Assembly: GCA_023387235.1 (NCBI GenBank)
Contig: JAEWIJ010000277.1
Coordinates: forward strand, 1-21,059
Direction of reading: 5' to 3'
DNA length: 21,059 bases
DNA from: Pseudomonadota bacterium
GTDB taxonomy: Bacteria > Pseudomonadota > Alphaproteobacteria > Rhizobiales > Hyphomicrobiaceae
Shown in pieces: positions 8,414 to 15,524 of this stretch. The position numbers and the translations under genes are program-made. Position 1 is the stretch's first letter, and the number at the start of each line of letters is the position of its first letter. The notes beneath the pieces are model-generated. The model was not told where the DNA came from and searched no databases. It saw nothing but the letters and a program-made list of their open reading frames with translations.

Positions 8414-9928
8414 CTATTGGTGCCAGACTTTGAGCCCATCGAGAAAGAGGCTGCCTGCAAGCTGCAGCATCGTTAGCTGTGCGAGCTGAGGAAGATAGAG
8501 CGCATCGGCTGCGAACGCATGCGAGGCGCGCTTCGGCGCCGCTGTGTCGTTGCGTCGTTTTGCTGCACGCGCCGGCGCCGCGACCGTGTGCGATCCGAAC
8601 GTGAAGGCCGAAGAAGAAATTTCGCGCCGCTCTGCATCATTTGTTTCTTGCGCCGCGCGCCGCTCGAGAGCAGGCGCTGCGATTCCTGCTTTGGTCCGCG
8701 GATCACGTGCGCGCGCAAAGGCCGCGATTCGCGGCGCGATCTCACGACGAAAACGCGAGCCATTGAAGATGCCGTAGTGCCCGACGCGCGGACAGGTGAA
8801 CTGCATCTTGTCGGCGTCGGGCAGCGATGTGCAGAGATCGTGCGCGGCGTGACACTGGCCGAGGCCGGTGATGTCGTCCTTCTCGCCTTCGATGGTGAGG
8901 AGCCCGACGCGGCGGATGGCTCCCGGATCGACGAGTTGGCCGCGGTGGCGCATCTGCCCCTTCGGCAGGAGATGGCGCACGAATACCGTATCGACCGTGT
9001 CGAGGTAGAACTCGGCTGTCAGGTCCATGACGGCTAGATATTCGTCGTAGAACTCGCGGTGCTTTTCCGCGCTGTCGCCGTCGCCGCGCACGAGATGGAA
9101 GAAGAGATCCTTGTGCGCATTCATGTGACGGTCGAGGTTCATGGTCATGAACCCGCTGAGCTGCAGGAAGCCCGGATAGACGGAGCGTCCCGCGCCAGGA
9201 TTTGGCCACGGCACCGGCGTGATGACATTACGGCGGAACCAGTCCGTGCCGCGCTGCTCGGCAAGCTGGTTCACGATCGTCGGGCTGCGGCGCGTGTCGA
9301 TCGGCCCGCCTGCGAGCGCCATGCTGAGCGGCACGGCGGGATCGCCCTCGGCTTCCATCAACGACACGGCGGCCAGCACCGGAACGGACGGCTGGCACAC
9401 CGAGAAGACGTGCACGTCGCCGCCGAAGTGGCGGAACATGGCGATCATCGCGTCGGTGTAATCTTCGAGATGGAACGCACCGGCCGAGAGCGGCACGTCG
9501 CGCGCGTCCTGCCAGTCGGTGATGTAGACCTCGTGGTCGGGAAGGAAGGTTTCGACGGTCCCGCGCAGGAGCGTCGCGAAGTGCCCCGACATGGGCGCGA
9601 CGAGCAGCAGGCGCGGATCGCGGGCGGCGCGCGCTTCCGGGACATTCCGCTTGAAATGAACGAGGCGGCAGAACGGATGCTGCCAGACGACCTCCTCGGT
9701 GACATTCACGTCCACGCCGTCGACGCGCGTGCGGTCGATGCGATAGCCGGGCTTGTCGTATCGGCGTGTGGTGCGCTCGAAGACTTCCAGCGCCGCTGCG
9801 GTATGTCGCGCGACGCTCGTGTGCATGAGTGGATTGAAAGGGTTCGAGAGCAGAAGGCGAGCAGAGCCTGCGGCAGCACGAACCGGGCGCACGGCCGCAT
9901 GGCCGAGCTCATACCAGTGGTAGAGCAT
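8414..9928 (-). CDS. phaZ: Intracellular poly(3-hydroxybutyrate) depolymerase PhaZ
   Basis: The enzyme hydrolyses stored PHB in cytoplasmic granules to mobilise carbon. An alpha/beta-hydrolase core (about 60-410) carries MSGHFATLLRGTVETFLPDHEVYITDW in pieces (113-139), the cysteine nucleophile Cys178 in VCQPSVP, which replaces the serine of normal lipase boxes in this family, an Asp at 351-352 in EGEKDD, and His384 in VGHYGIFNG. Characterised homologues are about 420 residues; this protein has 504. The extra 95 residues form an Ala/Arg-rich disordered stretch ending in a hydrophobic/amphipathic segment (about 478-504, LPQLAQLTMLQLAG) that could touch granules or membrane. I chose ATG 9928 because a GGGGGAG site lies 5 nt upstream; the open frame reaches 10072 without support. 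Confidence 0.92.
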   Translation of the reverse strand: MLYHWYELGHAAVRPVRAAAGSARLLLSNPFNPLMHTSVARHTAAALEVFERTTRRYDKPGYRIDRTRVDGVDVNVTEEVVWQHPFCRLVHFKRNVPEARAARDPRLLLVAPMSGHFATLLRGTVETFLPDHEVYITDWQDARDVPLSAGAFHLEDYTDAMIAMFRHFGGDVHVFSVCQPSVPVLAAVSLMEAEGDPAVPLSMALAGGPIDTRRSPTIVNQLAEQRGTDWFRRNVITPVPWPNPGAGRSVYPGFLQLSGFMTMNLDRHMNAHKDLFFHLVRGDGDSAEKHREFYDEYLAVMDLTAEFYLDTVDTVFVRHLLPKGQMRHRGQLVDPGAIRRVGLLTIEGEKDDITGLGQCHAAHDLCTSLPDADKMQFTCPRVGHYGIFNGSRFRREIAPRIAAFARARDPRTKAGIAAPALERRAAQETNDAERREISSSAFTFGSHTVAAPARAAKRRNDTAAPKRASHAFAADALYLPQLAQLTMLQLAGSLFLDGLKVWHQ

Positions 9929-10273
9929 GGGTACTCCCCCAGTGTGTTTCCTCGAATGACCGTTGGCTCCGACGTGCTGCGCATCTTGCTTGCAGGCAGA
10001 GCGACGTGCAGTTCCGCTGGTGACAGCTTTACCGATGCCTCTGCCGGCGCGTTGTCGCGACGGAACGATCACTCAAACGACACAATCTCCCACATCCAGT
10101 CTGGCCGGATTCGCGAGAATGTCAAATTGGTTAAGGGCTTAGGGCGATCCCTTGGCACCTCGCGTCCGGCGACCCGAGCCGCGCGCGGTGGGGGCTGTCG
10201 GGTGTGGGCACCGCGGGTGTACACTCGGCAAAGTTTCGATCGTCTCGCCTCAGCCACGAACGAGGAGCCCGTC
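9929..10273. other. Divergent intergenic region upstream of phaZ and the small + strand gene
   Basis: About 345 bp with no supported gene, although a + strand frame is open across it because phaZ's complement lacks stops. It holds a phaZ promoter candidate at 10098-10125 and a possible -10 box TACACT (10220-10225) for the + strand gene, with no convincing -35 partner. Confidence 0.5.
10098..10125 (-). promoter_or_regulatory. Candidate phaZ promoter
   Basis: On the - strand a perfect TTGACA (10125-10120) is followed after 16 nt by CAGACT (10103-10098), a weak -10. It would give a leader of about 160 nt before ATG 9928. Motif match only. Confidence 0.35.
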
Positions 10274-10564
10274 ATGTCCACCGCGACAGAGCCGATGATC
10301 CTGGACCTGATCGAGTGGATCGCGAGGGAGCCGCGCACATACGCCGAGGTCATGGATGCGTGGCGGACGTCATGTCCGCGGCTCACCGTATGGGAGGACA
10401 CGGTCGACCGTGGCTTCGTGACGACTGAGAGCGGGACGAGCCACGGCATCATGGTCGTGGTCACCGACGAAGGGTGCGAATTCCTGCGCGCCCATGCTCG
10501 GCCTGCGCTTAAGGCAGCTTCGCCAGCCGTTCCGCAATCCGGTCGACACTCGTTGCGTGCGTGA
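10274..10564 (+). CDS. Small winged-helix-like conserved hypothetical protein
   Basis: This 96-residue protein is not assigned a function. Residues 1-75 look like a compact winged-helix fold: helix MILDLIEWIAREPRTYAEVMDAWRTSCP, a turn with LTVWEDTVDRGFV, a beta hairpin with GIMVVVTDEG and a final helix CEFLRAHA. I recall similar small proteins in Hyphomicrobiales, but cannot confirm this by search. The ATG has GAGGAG (10262-10267) 6 nt upstream, which decides the start. The C-terminal 20 residues are low-complexity and lie in the region that overlaps the 3' end of the convergent SCO1/SenC gene by 56 bp. DNA binding is plausible from the fold but unproven. Confidence 0.7.
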   Translation: MSTATEPMILDLIEWIAREPRTYAEVMDAWRTSCPRLTVWEDTVDRGFVTTESGTSHGIMVVVTDEGCEFLRAHARPALKAASPAVPQSGRHSLRA

Positions 10565-11111
10565 AATTCGCGAGATAGTCGCCGTCGCGGTCCATGAGGT
10601 AGATGATGGACGTGTGGTCGAAGGTGAAGCCGGCCGTGGATTTGGGATCCTCGACCTTCTTGGCGTACACGCGGTAGGCCTTGAGCGCGGCGGCGACCTG
10701 CTCCGGCGAGCCGGTCAGGCCGACGAGGCGCGGATGGAAGCTCGACACGTACGAGGCGAGTTGCTCGGGCGTATCGCGCTCGGGGTCGACGGTAATGAGG
10801 ATCGGCGTCACCTGGTCGGCCTTCGCGCCGGCCTTGTCGAGTGCGGCCGAGATCACCTGCAGACCTGAGGGACAGACGTCGGGGCAGTTCGTGAAGCCGA
10901 AATAGACGAGCATGTAGCGGCCGCGGAAGTCCTTGTCGGTAACCGTCTTGCCGGTGTGGTCGACGAGTGTGAAGGGGCCGCCGACGAGGGCCTTGCCGGT
11001 CGAGGGAAGCGCGCGGGTGATCTGCTCGCGCGGACCCGGCAGGATGGCGAGGGCCAGTGCGACGCCGACAATGGCTGCGGCGAGCGCGACGACAGCGAGG
11101 CGGAAGTTCAT
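10509..11111 (-). CDS. senC: SCO1/SenC/PrrC family copper-binding protein
   Basis: SCO proteins are membrane-anchored thioredoxin-fold proteins facing the periplasm that help deliver copper to the CuA or CuB site of cytochrome oxidase. One N-terminal transmembrane anchor covers about residues 5-24. The thioredoxin fold includes the copper ligands Cys76 and Cys80 in FTNCPDVCP and His166 in FDHTSII, with LITVDPERDTPEQL (105-118) between them. The 200-residue length is normal. ATG 11111 has AGGAAAAG upstream and begins directly with the anchor; an in-frame extension to 11216 is unlikely. The gene is divergent from regB, the arrangement seen in the senC/prrC-regA-regB clusters of photosynthetic and other alphaproteobacteria. 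Its 3' end overlaps the convergent small gene. Confidence 0.93.
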   Translation of the reverse strand: MNFRLAVVALAAAIVGVALALAILPGPREQITRALPSTGKALVGGPFTLVDHTGKTVTDKDFRGRYMLVYFGFTNCPDVCPSGLQVISAALDKAGAKADQVTPILITVDPERDTPEQLASYVSSFHPRLVGLTGSPEQVAAALKAYRVYAKKVEDPKSTAGFTFDHTSIIYLMDRDGDYLANFTHATSVDRIAERLAKLP

Positions 11112-11270
11112 AAAACTTTTCCTGGACCGCTCACGGTCCGTATGAAGGGCAGGGACTACCCCGCCGCTTGAATGTTTCCTCTTTTGCTCAATCTGGTCTA
11201 CAGGACGCCTTGCCACAAGGTTTGCGCCCTGCGGCGATGAGCCCCTGTGACGACGTGCGTAGGATCAGCG

Positions 11271-12686
11271 GTGCGCTCCATGGCTCCCATCGAGCTGAAT
11301 TATCTCGGCCCACACGACAGCCGCCTCAGGATGCAGACCATCGTGCGCCTGCGCTGGTTCGGTGTGCTCGGCCAGCTCGGGACCGTGCTCGCCGTCTACT
11401 GGGGCCTCGGCTACGACCTCCCGCTCGGCTGGTGCCTGCTGCTGATTGCGATGTCGGCATGGGTGAACGTCGGCCTGCGCGTGCTCTATCCGGCGCGCCA
11501 TCGCCTCAGCCCCGCCTTCGCGACGGCGGTGCTCGCGTGCGATATCGTCGGGCTCGCCGCCTTGCTCTATCTGACGGGCGGGCTCGAGAACCCCTTCGCG
11601 CTGCTCTTCATCGCGCCGGTGACGGTATCGGCAGCGACGCTCCCAGTCCGCAACACGATTGCGCTCGGTGTGCTCGCCATTGCCGCGGCGACCTTGCTCG
11701 TCTCGTACCATCTGCCGCTGCCCTGGTATCCGCCGGGCATGTTCGCGGTACCCTGGATCTACAAGGCGGGCGTGTGGACGGCGATCGTCGCGGGCATGCT
11801 CTTTCTCGCTCTCTATACCGCACGCCTCTCGCGCGAGGCGCGCCTCATGACGGCGGCGCTCGCCGCGTCGGAGCTGGTGCTCGCGCGCGAGCAGCGCCTG
11901 CACGCGCTCGATGGGCTCGCGGCCGCGGCGGCTCATGAGCTCGGCACGCCGCTCGCGACGATCGCGCTCGTCACCAAGGAGCTCGAACGTGAAGCTGAGA
12001 CCTCGCCGGATATGCCGCCCCATATGGCGGAGGACATCACGCTGCTGCGCTCGCAGGCGGACCGATGCCGCGAGATCCTGCGCAAGCTCACGCGCAGTCC
12101 CGGCGAGCAGGACCCCCACCATGTCAGCCTGCCGCTGACGCAGCTCATCCAGGAGGCGGCCCAGCCCTACAAGCCGCCCGGCATCCGCATCGAGATCACG
12201 GCGCGGCCCGCCACCGGCTACGAAAGCGCGGATCAGCCGACGCGGCGCGAACCGATCGGCGAGCGACGGCCCGGCGTCATCTTCGGGCTCGGCAACATCA
12301 TCGAGAATGCCGTGGATTTTGCCCGTGAGCGCGTCGAGGTGTCGGCATCCTGGGACGATACCGACGTGTCGATCGCCATTGCGGACGACGGGCCCGGTTT
12401 CTCGCCCGAGATCATGGATACGCTCGGCGATCCCTATATTACGACGAGGCCTGCCGGGCGAGCCGGCGCGGCGGGGGCTCGTGCGGGCCGCGTCGGCGCC
12501 GGCCTCGGGCTCGGCTTCTTCATTGCGAAGACGCTGCTCGAGCGGTCCGGCGCTCAAGTAACGCTTGCGAACCGCCTGGCGCCGGCGAGAGGAGCGATCG
12601 TCAAGATTACGTGGCCTAGAAGCGCTTTCGACCTGCCGGCCCGCGGTGGGCCGGATGCAACTCGGATGTCATTGGCATCTATTTGA
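11271..12686 (+). CDS. regB: Redox sensor histidine kinase RegB/PrrB/ActS
   Basis: RegB is an inner-membrane histidine kinase that senses the quinone pool and cell redox state and phosphorylates RegA to control respiration and other energy-linked genes. Using GTG 11271 (471 residues), several membrane helices cover about 25-185. The family's quinone-binding heptapeptide GGLENPF is at 103-109. The H-box AAAAHELGTPLATIAL contains phospho-His222, and the redox cysteine Cys266 lies in ADRCREIL. The ATPase domain has NIIENAVDFAR, DDGPGF and GLGLGFFIAKTLL. An Ala/Gly/Arg-rich insertion sits before the last motif. GTG 11271 has AGGA 6 nt upstream; GTG 11247 or ATG 11280 are alternatives. regA follows after 93 bp. 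Confidence 0.94.
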   Translation: MRSMAPIELNYLGPHDSRLRMQTIVRLRWFGVLGQLGTVLAVYWGLGYDLPLGWCLLLIAMSAWVNVGLRVLYPARHRLSPAFATAVLACDIVGLAALLYLTGGLENPFALLFIAPVTVSAATLPVRNTIALGVLAIAAATLLVSYHLPLPWYPPGMFAVPWIYKAGVWTAIVAGMLFLALYTARLSREARLMTAALAASELVLAREQRLHALDGLAAAAAHELGTPLATIALVTKELEREAETSPDMPPHMAEDITLLRSQADRCREILRKLTRSPGEQDPHHVSLPLTQLIQEAAQPYKPPGIRIEITARPATGYESADQPTRREPIGERRPGVIFGLGNIIENAVDFARERVEVSASWDDTDVSIAIADDGPGFSPEIMDTLGDPYITTRPAGRAGAAGARAGRVGAGLGLGFFIAKTLLERSGAQVTLANRLAPARGAIVKITWPRSAFDLPARGGPDATRMSLASI

Positions 12687-12728
12687 TTTCAGAGCCTTAA
12701 CCGCTTCCGGATTGGGGCGGTTACGGAC

Positions 12729-12757
12729 TTGGCGGGGGGCACAACCTTCGGTATGCT
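12729..12757 (+). promoter_or_regulatory. Candidate regA promoter with upstream hairpin
   Basis: TTGGCG (12729-12734) is separated by 17 nt from TATGCT (12752-12757), which predicts a start near 12764. A 7-bp hairpin just before it, TAACCGC (12698-12704) with GCGGTTA (12717-12723), may end part of the regB transcript, but it has no T-run. The pair suggests regA is also expressed independently of regB. Confidence 0.5.
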
Positions 12758-12779
12758 GCGGGATATGGAGAACAGTGCC

Positions 12780-13343
12780 GTGTCAGAAGACCTTTCCTTC
12801 AAGCAGGATGAGCTGCCGGCCGATCGTACGCTCGTCATCGTCGACGACGACAAGGCGTTCCTGCAGCGGCTCGGCCGAGCCATGGAACAGCGCGGCTTCG
12901 ACGTGCGGATGGGCCACTCGGTTTCCGAGGGGCTGGACCTGATCCGTCAGAAGCCGCCCGCCTTCTGCGTCGTCGACATGCGCCTCGACGACGGCAACGG
13001 CCTCGACGTTATCGCCGAGCTGGCGCGCGTCCGCCCGGATGCCCGCACGATCGTGCTCACCGGCTATGGGAATTTCGCAACTGCCGTGTCGGCCGTGAAG
13101 CTCGGCGCGGTCGACTATCTCGCCAAGCCGGCCGACGCCGACGACGTGACGGACGCCCTCCTCGCACCTTCCGGCGAACGCGCGCCGCCGCCGGAAAATC
13201 CCATGTCGGCGGATCGCGTGCGCTGGGAGCACATCCAGCGCGTCTATGAGCTGTGCAACCGCAATGTCTCCGAGACGGCGCGGCGGCTCAACATGCATCG
13301 CAGGACATTGCAGCGCATTCTTGCCAAGCGCGCGCCGAAGTAA
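12780..13343 (+). CDS. regA: Redox response regulator RegA/PrrA/ActR
   Basis: RegA is the cytoplasmic DNA-binding partner of RegB and a global regulator of aerobic/anaerobic metabolism. The receiver domain (about 16-128) has the acidic pocket VDDDK (21-25), phospho-acceptor Asp66 in CVVDMRLDDGNGLD, Thr/Ser switch LTGYG and Lys116 in AKPAD. A proline-rich linker (APPPENPMSADRVRWEHIQ in parts) is a family hallmark. The Fis-type helix-turn-helix, NVSETARRLNMHRRTLQRIL (162-181), ends the protein. I chose GTG 12780, giving 187 residues close to the known 184, because the N-terminus SEDLSF lines up with characterised RegA and a GGAG motif lies 9 nt upstream; ATG 12765 is the main alternative. The stop is only 6 bp from the ancestral stop of convergent mmcB. 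Confidence 0.95.
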   Translation: MSEDLSFKQDELPADRTLVIVDDDKAFLQRLGRAMEQRGFDVRMGHSVSEGLDLIRQKPPAFCVVDMRLDDGNGLDVIAELARVRPDARTIVLTGYGNFATAVSAVKLGAVDYLAKPADADDVTDALLAPSGERAPPPENPMSADRVRWEHIQRVYELCNRNVSETARRLNMHRRTLQRILAKRAPK

Positions 13344-13349
13344 GTCTCC

Positions 13350-13490
13350 CTACTCTCGTGGCAGCGGCTCGAAGCGCGCGTGCGCATCGTAGGCGGAGCT
13401 GAGCCGCGCCGCCGCCAGTCGCGCGTAGTGCAGCGTGAGCGCCTTTCGCCGCGCAGGCGCAAGCCTGTGCTCGGGAGCCGGCCGCAGGAT
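13350..13490 (-). pseudogene. Detached C-terminal part of mmcB beyond an in-frame TAA
   Basis: After the TAA at 13491-13493 the same frame continues for 46 codons to a TAG at 13350-13352. It begins ILRPAPEHRLAP, then ARRKALTLHYARLAAARL, which matches from memory the typical C-terminus of MmcB proteins (E-I-L-R-x-A-P-E-H-x-L-x-x-A-R-R-K-A). The full frame 13871-13350 is 173 residues plus the internal stop, close to normal family length. The TAA stands where Glu is expected, so a GAA-to-TAA change explains it. It is either a real nonsense mutation, a sequencing error or a readthrough site. Confidence 0.8.
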
Positions 13491-13871
13491 TTAACCACCA
13501 AAGCGATCGGCGACGATGAGCCCTGTGTCCGCCGGTAGGATCTCCTTCGGGAAGTCCGTCGCGACGGCGAAGTAGAGCGCATCGCAGTAGTCGCGGTATT
13601 CGGGCCACTTCTGGTCGACCTGAAAATCCGCCACGCTTGACTTGATCTCGACGATCCAGAGCGTGCCCTTCGCGCTGAGCGCCATGACGTCGGCGCGCCG
13701 GCCGTTTGCGAGCGTCATCTCGATGAGGCCGGTGAGGCTGTGCTGCGCGAGCACGCGCATGACGCCGCGGCAGATTTCGGCGGCTTTCTCCGATTGCCGA
13801 TTGTCGGCGAGCACGCCGGGGGCATCGGGGATGACCGGCTCACCCGGAGAATTTGAACGCACGAGAGACAT
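13491..13871 (-). CDS. mmcB: MmcB family DNA repair protein, truncated by premature stop
   Basis: MmcB proteins are small PD-(D/E)XK nuclease-like proteins; the Caulobacter member is a damage-induced repair factor. The 126-residue product keeps the putative active site: Glu51, Asp61 in GRRADVMAL, and Glu75 and Lys77 in LWIVEIKSS, followed by the signature DFQVDQKWPEYRDYCDALYFAV in parts (82-103) and TGLIVADRFGG. It then ends at TAA, although the conserved C-terminal helices are still encoded in frame downstream. I chose ATG 13871; there is no strong Shine-Dalgarno. Only 50 bp separate it from rluC, so it is likely the last gene of a crcB-rluC-mmcB operon. Whether the short form works is unknown. 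Confidence 0.85.
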   Translation of the reverse strand: MSLVRSNSPGEPVIPDAPGVLADNRQSEKAAEICRGVMRVLAQHSLTGLIEMTLANGRRADVMALSAKGTLWIVEIKSSVADFQVDQKWPEYRDYCDALYFAVATDFPKEILPADTGLIVADRFGG

Positions 13872-13921
13872 AACGCTGCTCGACTGCTGCTCCCTCTCAT
13901 CCGAGGGAAATTGGATGGCGC

Positions 13922-14944
13922 TTACCGCCGGCGCTTCGGTCTTTCGGGCAGCTTGGCCTCGAACTGGTTCGCATCGAGGCCGATGATCTCGAACGAGCGC
14001 AGCATGTGGGGCGGCAGCGGTGCGGTCACGTCTATGGGCGGCTTTCCGGTGCGCGGATGCGGCAGCACGAGGCGGCGCGCATGGAGATGCAGCTTCGGCT
14101 CCAGCGCCTCCATGATCTGCGTGATGCCACCTTCGTACTTGTTGTCGCCGATGATGGGATGGCCGATCATGGCCATGTGCGCGCGGAGCTGATGCTGGCG
14201 ACCGGTGACGGGTTTCAGCGAGACCCACGCCGCGCGATTGGCGACACGATCGATGACTGAATAGTGCGTTGTCGCGTGCATGGCGGCCTCCTGCTCGCCG
14301 GGCTCGGCCTTGCGCACGCGATCGCCATCGGGGCCGGAGGCCTTCACGAGCGCGGCCTCGATCTTGCCCTGCCGTGGAACAGGCACGCCTTTGACGAGCG
14401 CCCAATAGGTCTTTGCTGCCGCGCGCGTCTGGAATGTGCGGCCGAGCTTGGCTGCGATGTCGCGCTTCTTTGCGATGAGGAGGACGCCTGTCGTGTCGCG
14501 GTCGAGGCGATGCACGAGGCGCGGGCGGTCGCCGAAGCGATCCGCCATGCCGGCGAGAATGCCGTCGATGTGGCGGCGCGTGCCGGTGCCGCCCTGCACG
14601 GCAATGCCGAAGGGCTTGTTGAGCACGAGGATATCGTCATCCTCGAACAGGATGCAGCCCTCGATGAGCTCGCGGTCTGGTTGGCTCGCGGGCGGTGCGG
14701 CCTTCACCTCGCCCCCACCCGATTTGGGCGGCTGTCGCACGATGCGCGGCACGCGGATCTCGGCGCCCGGCTCGAGGCGCGCGTTCGCTTCGACGCGGCG
14801 ACTGTCGACGCGTACCTGACCCGTGCGTAGAAGCTTCTGCAGGTAGACGTGGCCCACATCCGGGAAGTGTACGCGGAACCAGCGATCGAGGCGCATGCCG
14901 GCTTCATCGCGCGCAACCTTGATCGTCTCGATGGCGCCGCTCAT
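13922..14944 (-). CDS. rluC: RluC/RluD-type rRNA pseudouridine synthase
   Basis: The enzyme isomerises specific uridines in 23S rRNA to pseudouridine. The 340-residue protein has an N-terminal S4-like RNA-binding domain (about 16-70, MRLDRWFRVHFP and LLRTGQVRVD), a flexible Pro/Gly/Lys linker (72-90), and a RluA-family catalytic domain with the active-site Asp148 in HRLDRDTTG (145-153), then TYWALVKG and GRQHQLRAHMA. The C-terminus is basic (ERPKRRR). ATG 14944 overlaps the crcB stop by the ATGA junction, which indicates translational coupling. The split between RluC and RluD specificity cannot be made firmly from sequence. Confidence 0.93.
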   Translation of the reverse strand: MSGAIETIKVARDEAGMRLDRWFRVHFPDVGHVYLQKLLRTGQVRVDSRRVEANARLEPGAEIRVPRIVRQPPKSGGGEVKAAPPASQPDRELIEGCILFEDDDILVLNKPFGIAVQGGTGTRRHIDGILAGMADRFGDRPRLVHRLDRDTTGVLLIAKKRDIAAKLGRTFQTRAAAKTYWALVKGVPVPRQGKIEAALVKASGPDGDRVRKAEPGEQEAAMHATTHYSVIDRVANRAAWVSLKPVTGRQHQLRAHMAMIGHPIIGDNKYEGGITQIMEALEPKLHLHARRLVLPHPRTGKPPIDVTAPLPPHMLRSFEIIGLDANQFEAKLPERPKRRR

Positions 14945-15321
14945 CTGAGGCCTCGAACCAGCGCCATGCCGAGGACGAGCGCCGCGACGGAGAGAATGAT
15001 TGAAAGCGCGACGTAGAGGGCGAGCGCAATGTGCTCCCCGCGCTCGTAGAGCACCCACACGTCGAGTGAAAACGCCGAGAAAGTCGTGAAGCCCCCGAGG
15101 ATGCCGGTCGCGAGGAACGTCCTCCATGCGACGGCCGATGCGCCGCCGAAGGGCAGCAGGGCCTCGACCACGATACCCATGAGCAGCGAGCCGACGACGT
15201 TTACCGTGAACGTCGCCCACGGAAAGCCGGGGCCGAGCCAGGCCAGCATCGAGACATTGACGAGGTGACGGGCACCGGCGCCGAGCGCACCGCCGGCCGC
15301 CGCGAGTAGCAGGAGCCGCAT
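14941..15321 (-). CDS. crcB: Fluoride ion channel CrcB (Fluc)
   Basis: CrcB/Fluc is a small inner-membrane channel that exports fluoride; it works as a dual-topology dimer. The 126-residue protein has four hydrophobic segments. It contains GGALGAGARH (10-19), GFPWATFTVNVVGSLLMG (32-49) with the conserved Asn41, and GGFTTFSAFSLD (76-87) that forms the phenylalanine box. ATG 15321 starts directly at the first membrane helix; the open frame to 15534 lacks family sequence. No fluoride riboswitch was recognised in the upstream 150 bp. It overlaps rluC by 4 bp. Confidence 0.94.
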   Translation of the reverse strand: MRLLLLAAAGGALGAGARHLVNVSMLAWLGPGFPWATFTVNVVGSLLMGIVVEALLPFGGASAVAWRTFLATGILGGFTTFSAFSLDVWVLYERGEHIALALYVALSIILSVAALVLGMALVRGLR

Positions 15322-15524
15322 GGCAAACAAGCCCTCATTTTCAGAGCGTTGGCACCCTCTTATCCTGTTCGTGGGGTTCTGTCGCGTGGCGGGGTGTCCA
15401 TGAGGGGCCAATTCCCGCCATTCCTTAACTTGACTTGAGCGCGGACGCCGGGGAATGTCCCGGCAAATCATAGGTGCACGGTTGCAAAGGGCGCCGTGCC
15501 GGCCCTGAGGATGCTTGCCGAGGC

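Noticed and set aside
9059..10273. Long + strand open frame running antisense through phaZ into the small gene
   Set aside because: The frame is open because of high GC on the opposite strand of phaZ. Only the part after ATG 10274, with its ribosome site, has protein-like features.
11265..12557. 430-codon - strand open frame antisense to regB
   Set aside because: Arg/Glu/His-rich shadow of a clearly recognised histidine kinase gene.
12673..12684. GCATCTATTTG occurring both at the end of regB and after accA (near 16559-16569)
   Set aside because: An 11-bp match without flanking similarity is too short to call a repeat.
13872..14405. N-terminal extension of mmcB into rluC
   Set aside because: It is an out-of-frame shadow of rluC with Arg/His/Ala-rich content.
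15322..15480. Fluoride riboswitch upstream of crcB
   Set aside because: I could not find the conserved pseudoknot-forming fluoride motif on the - strand here.
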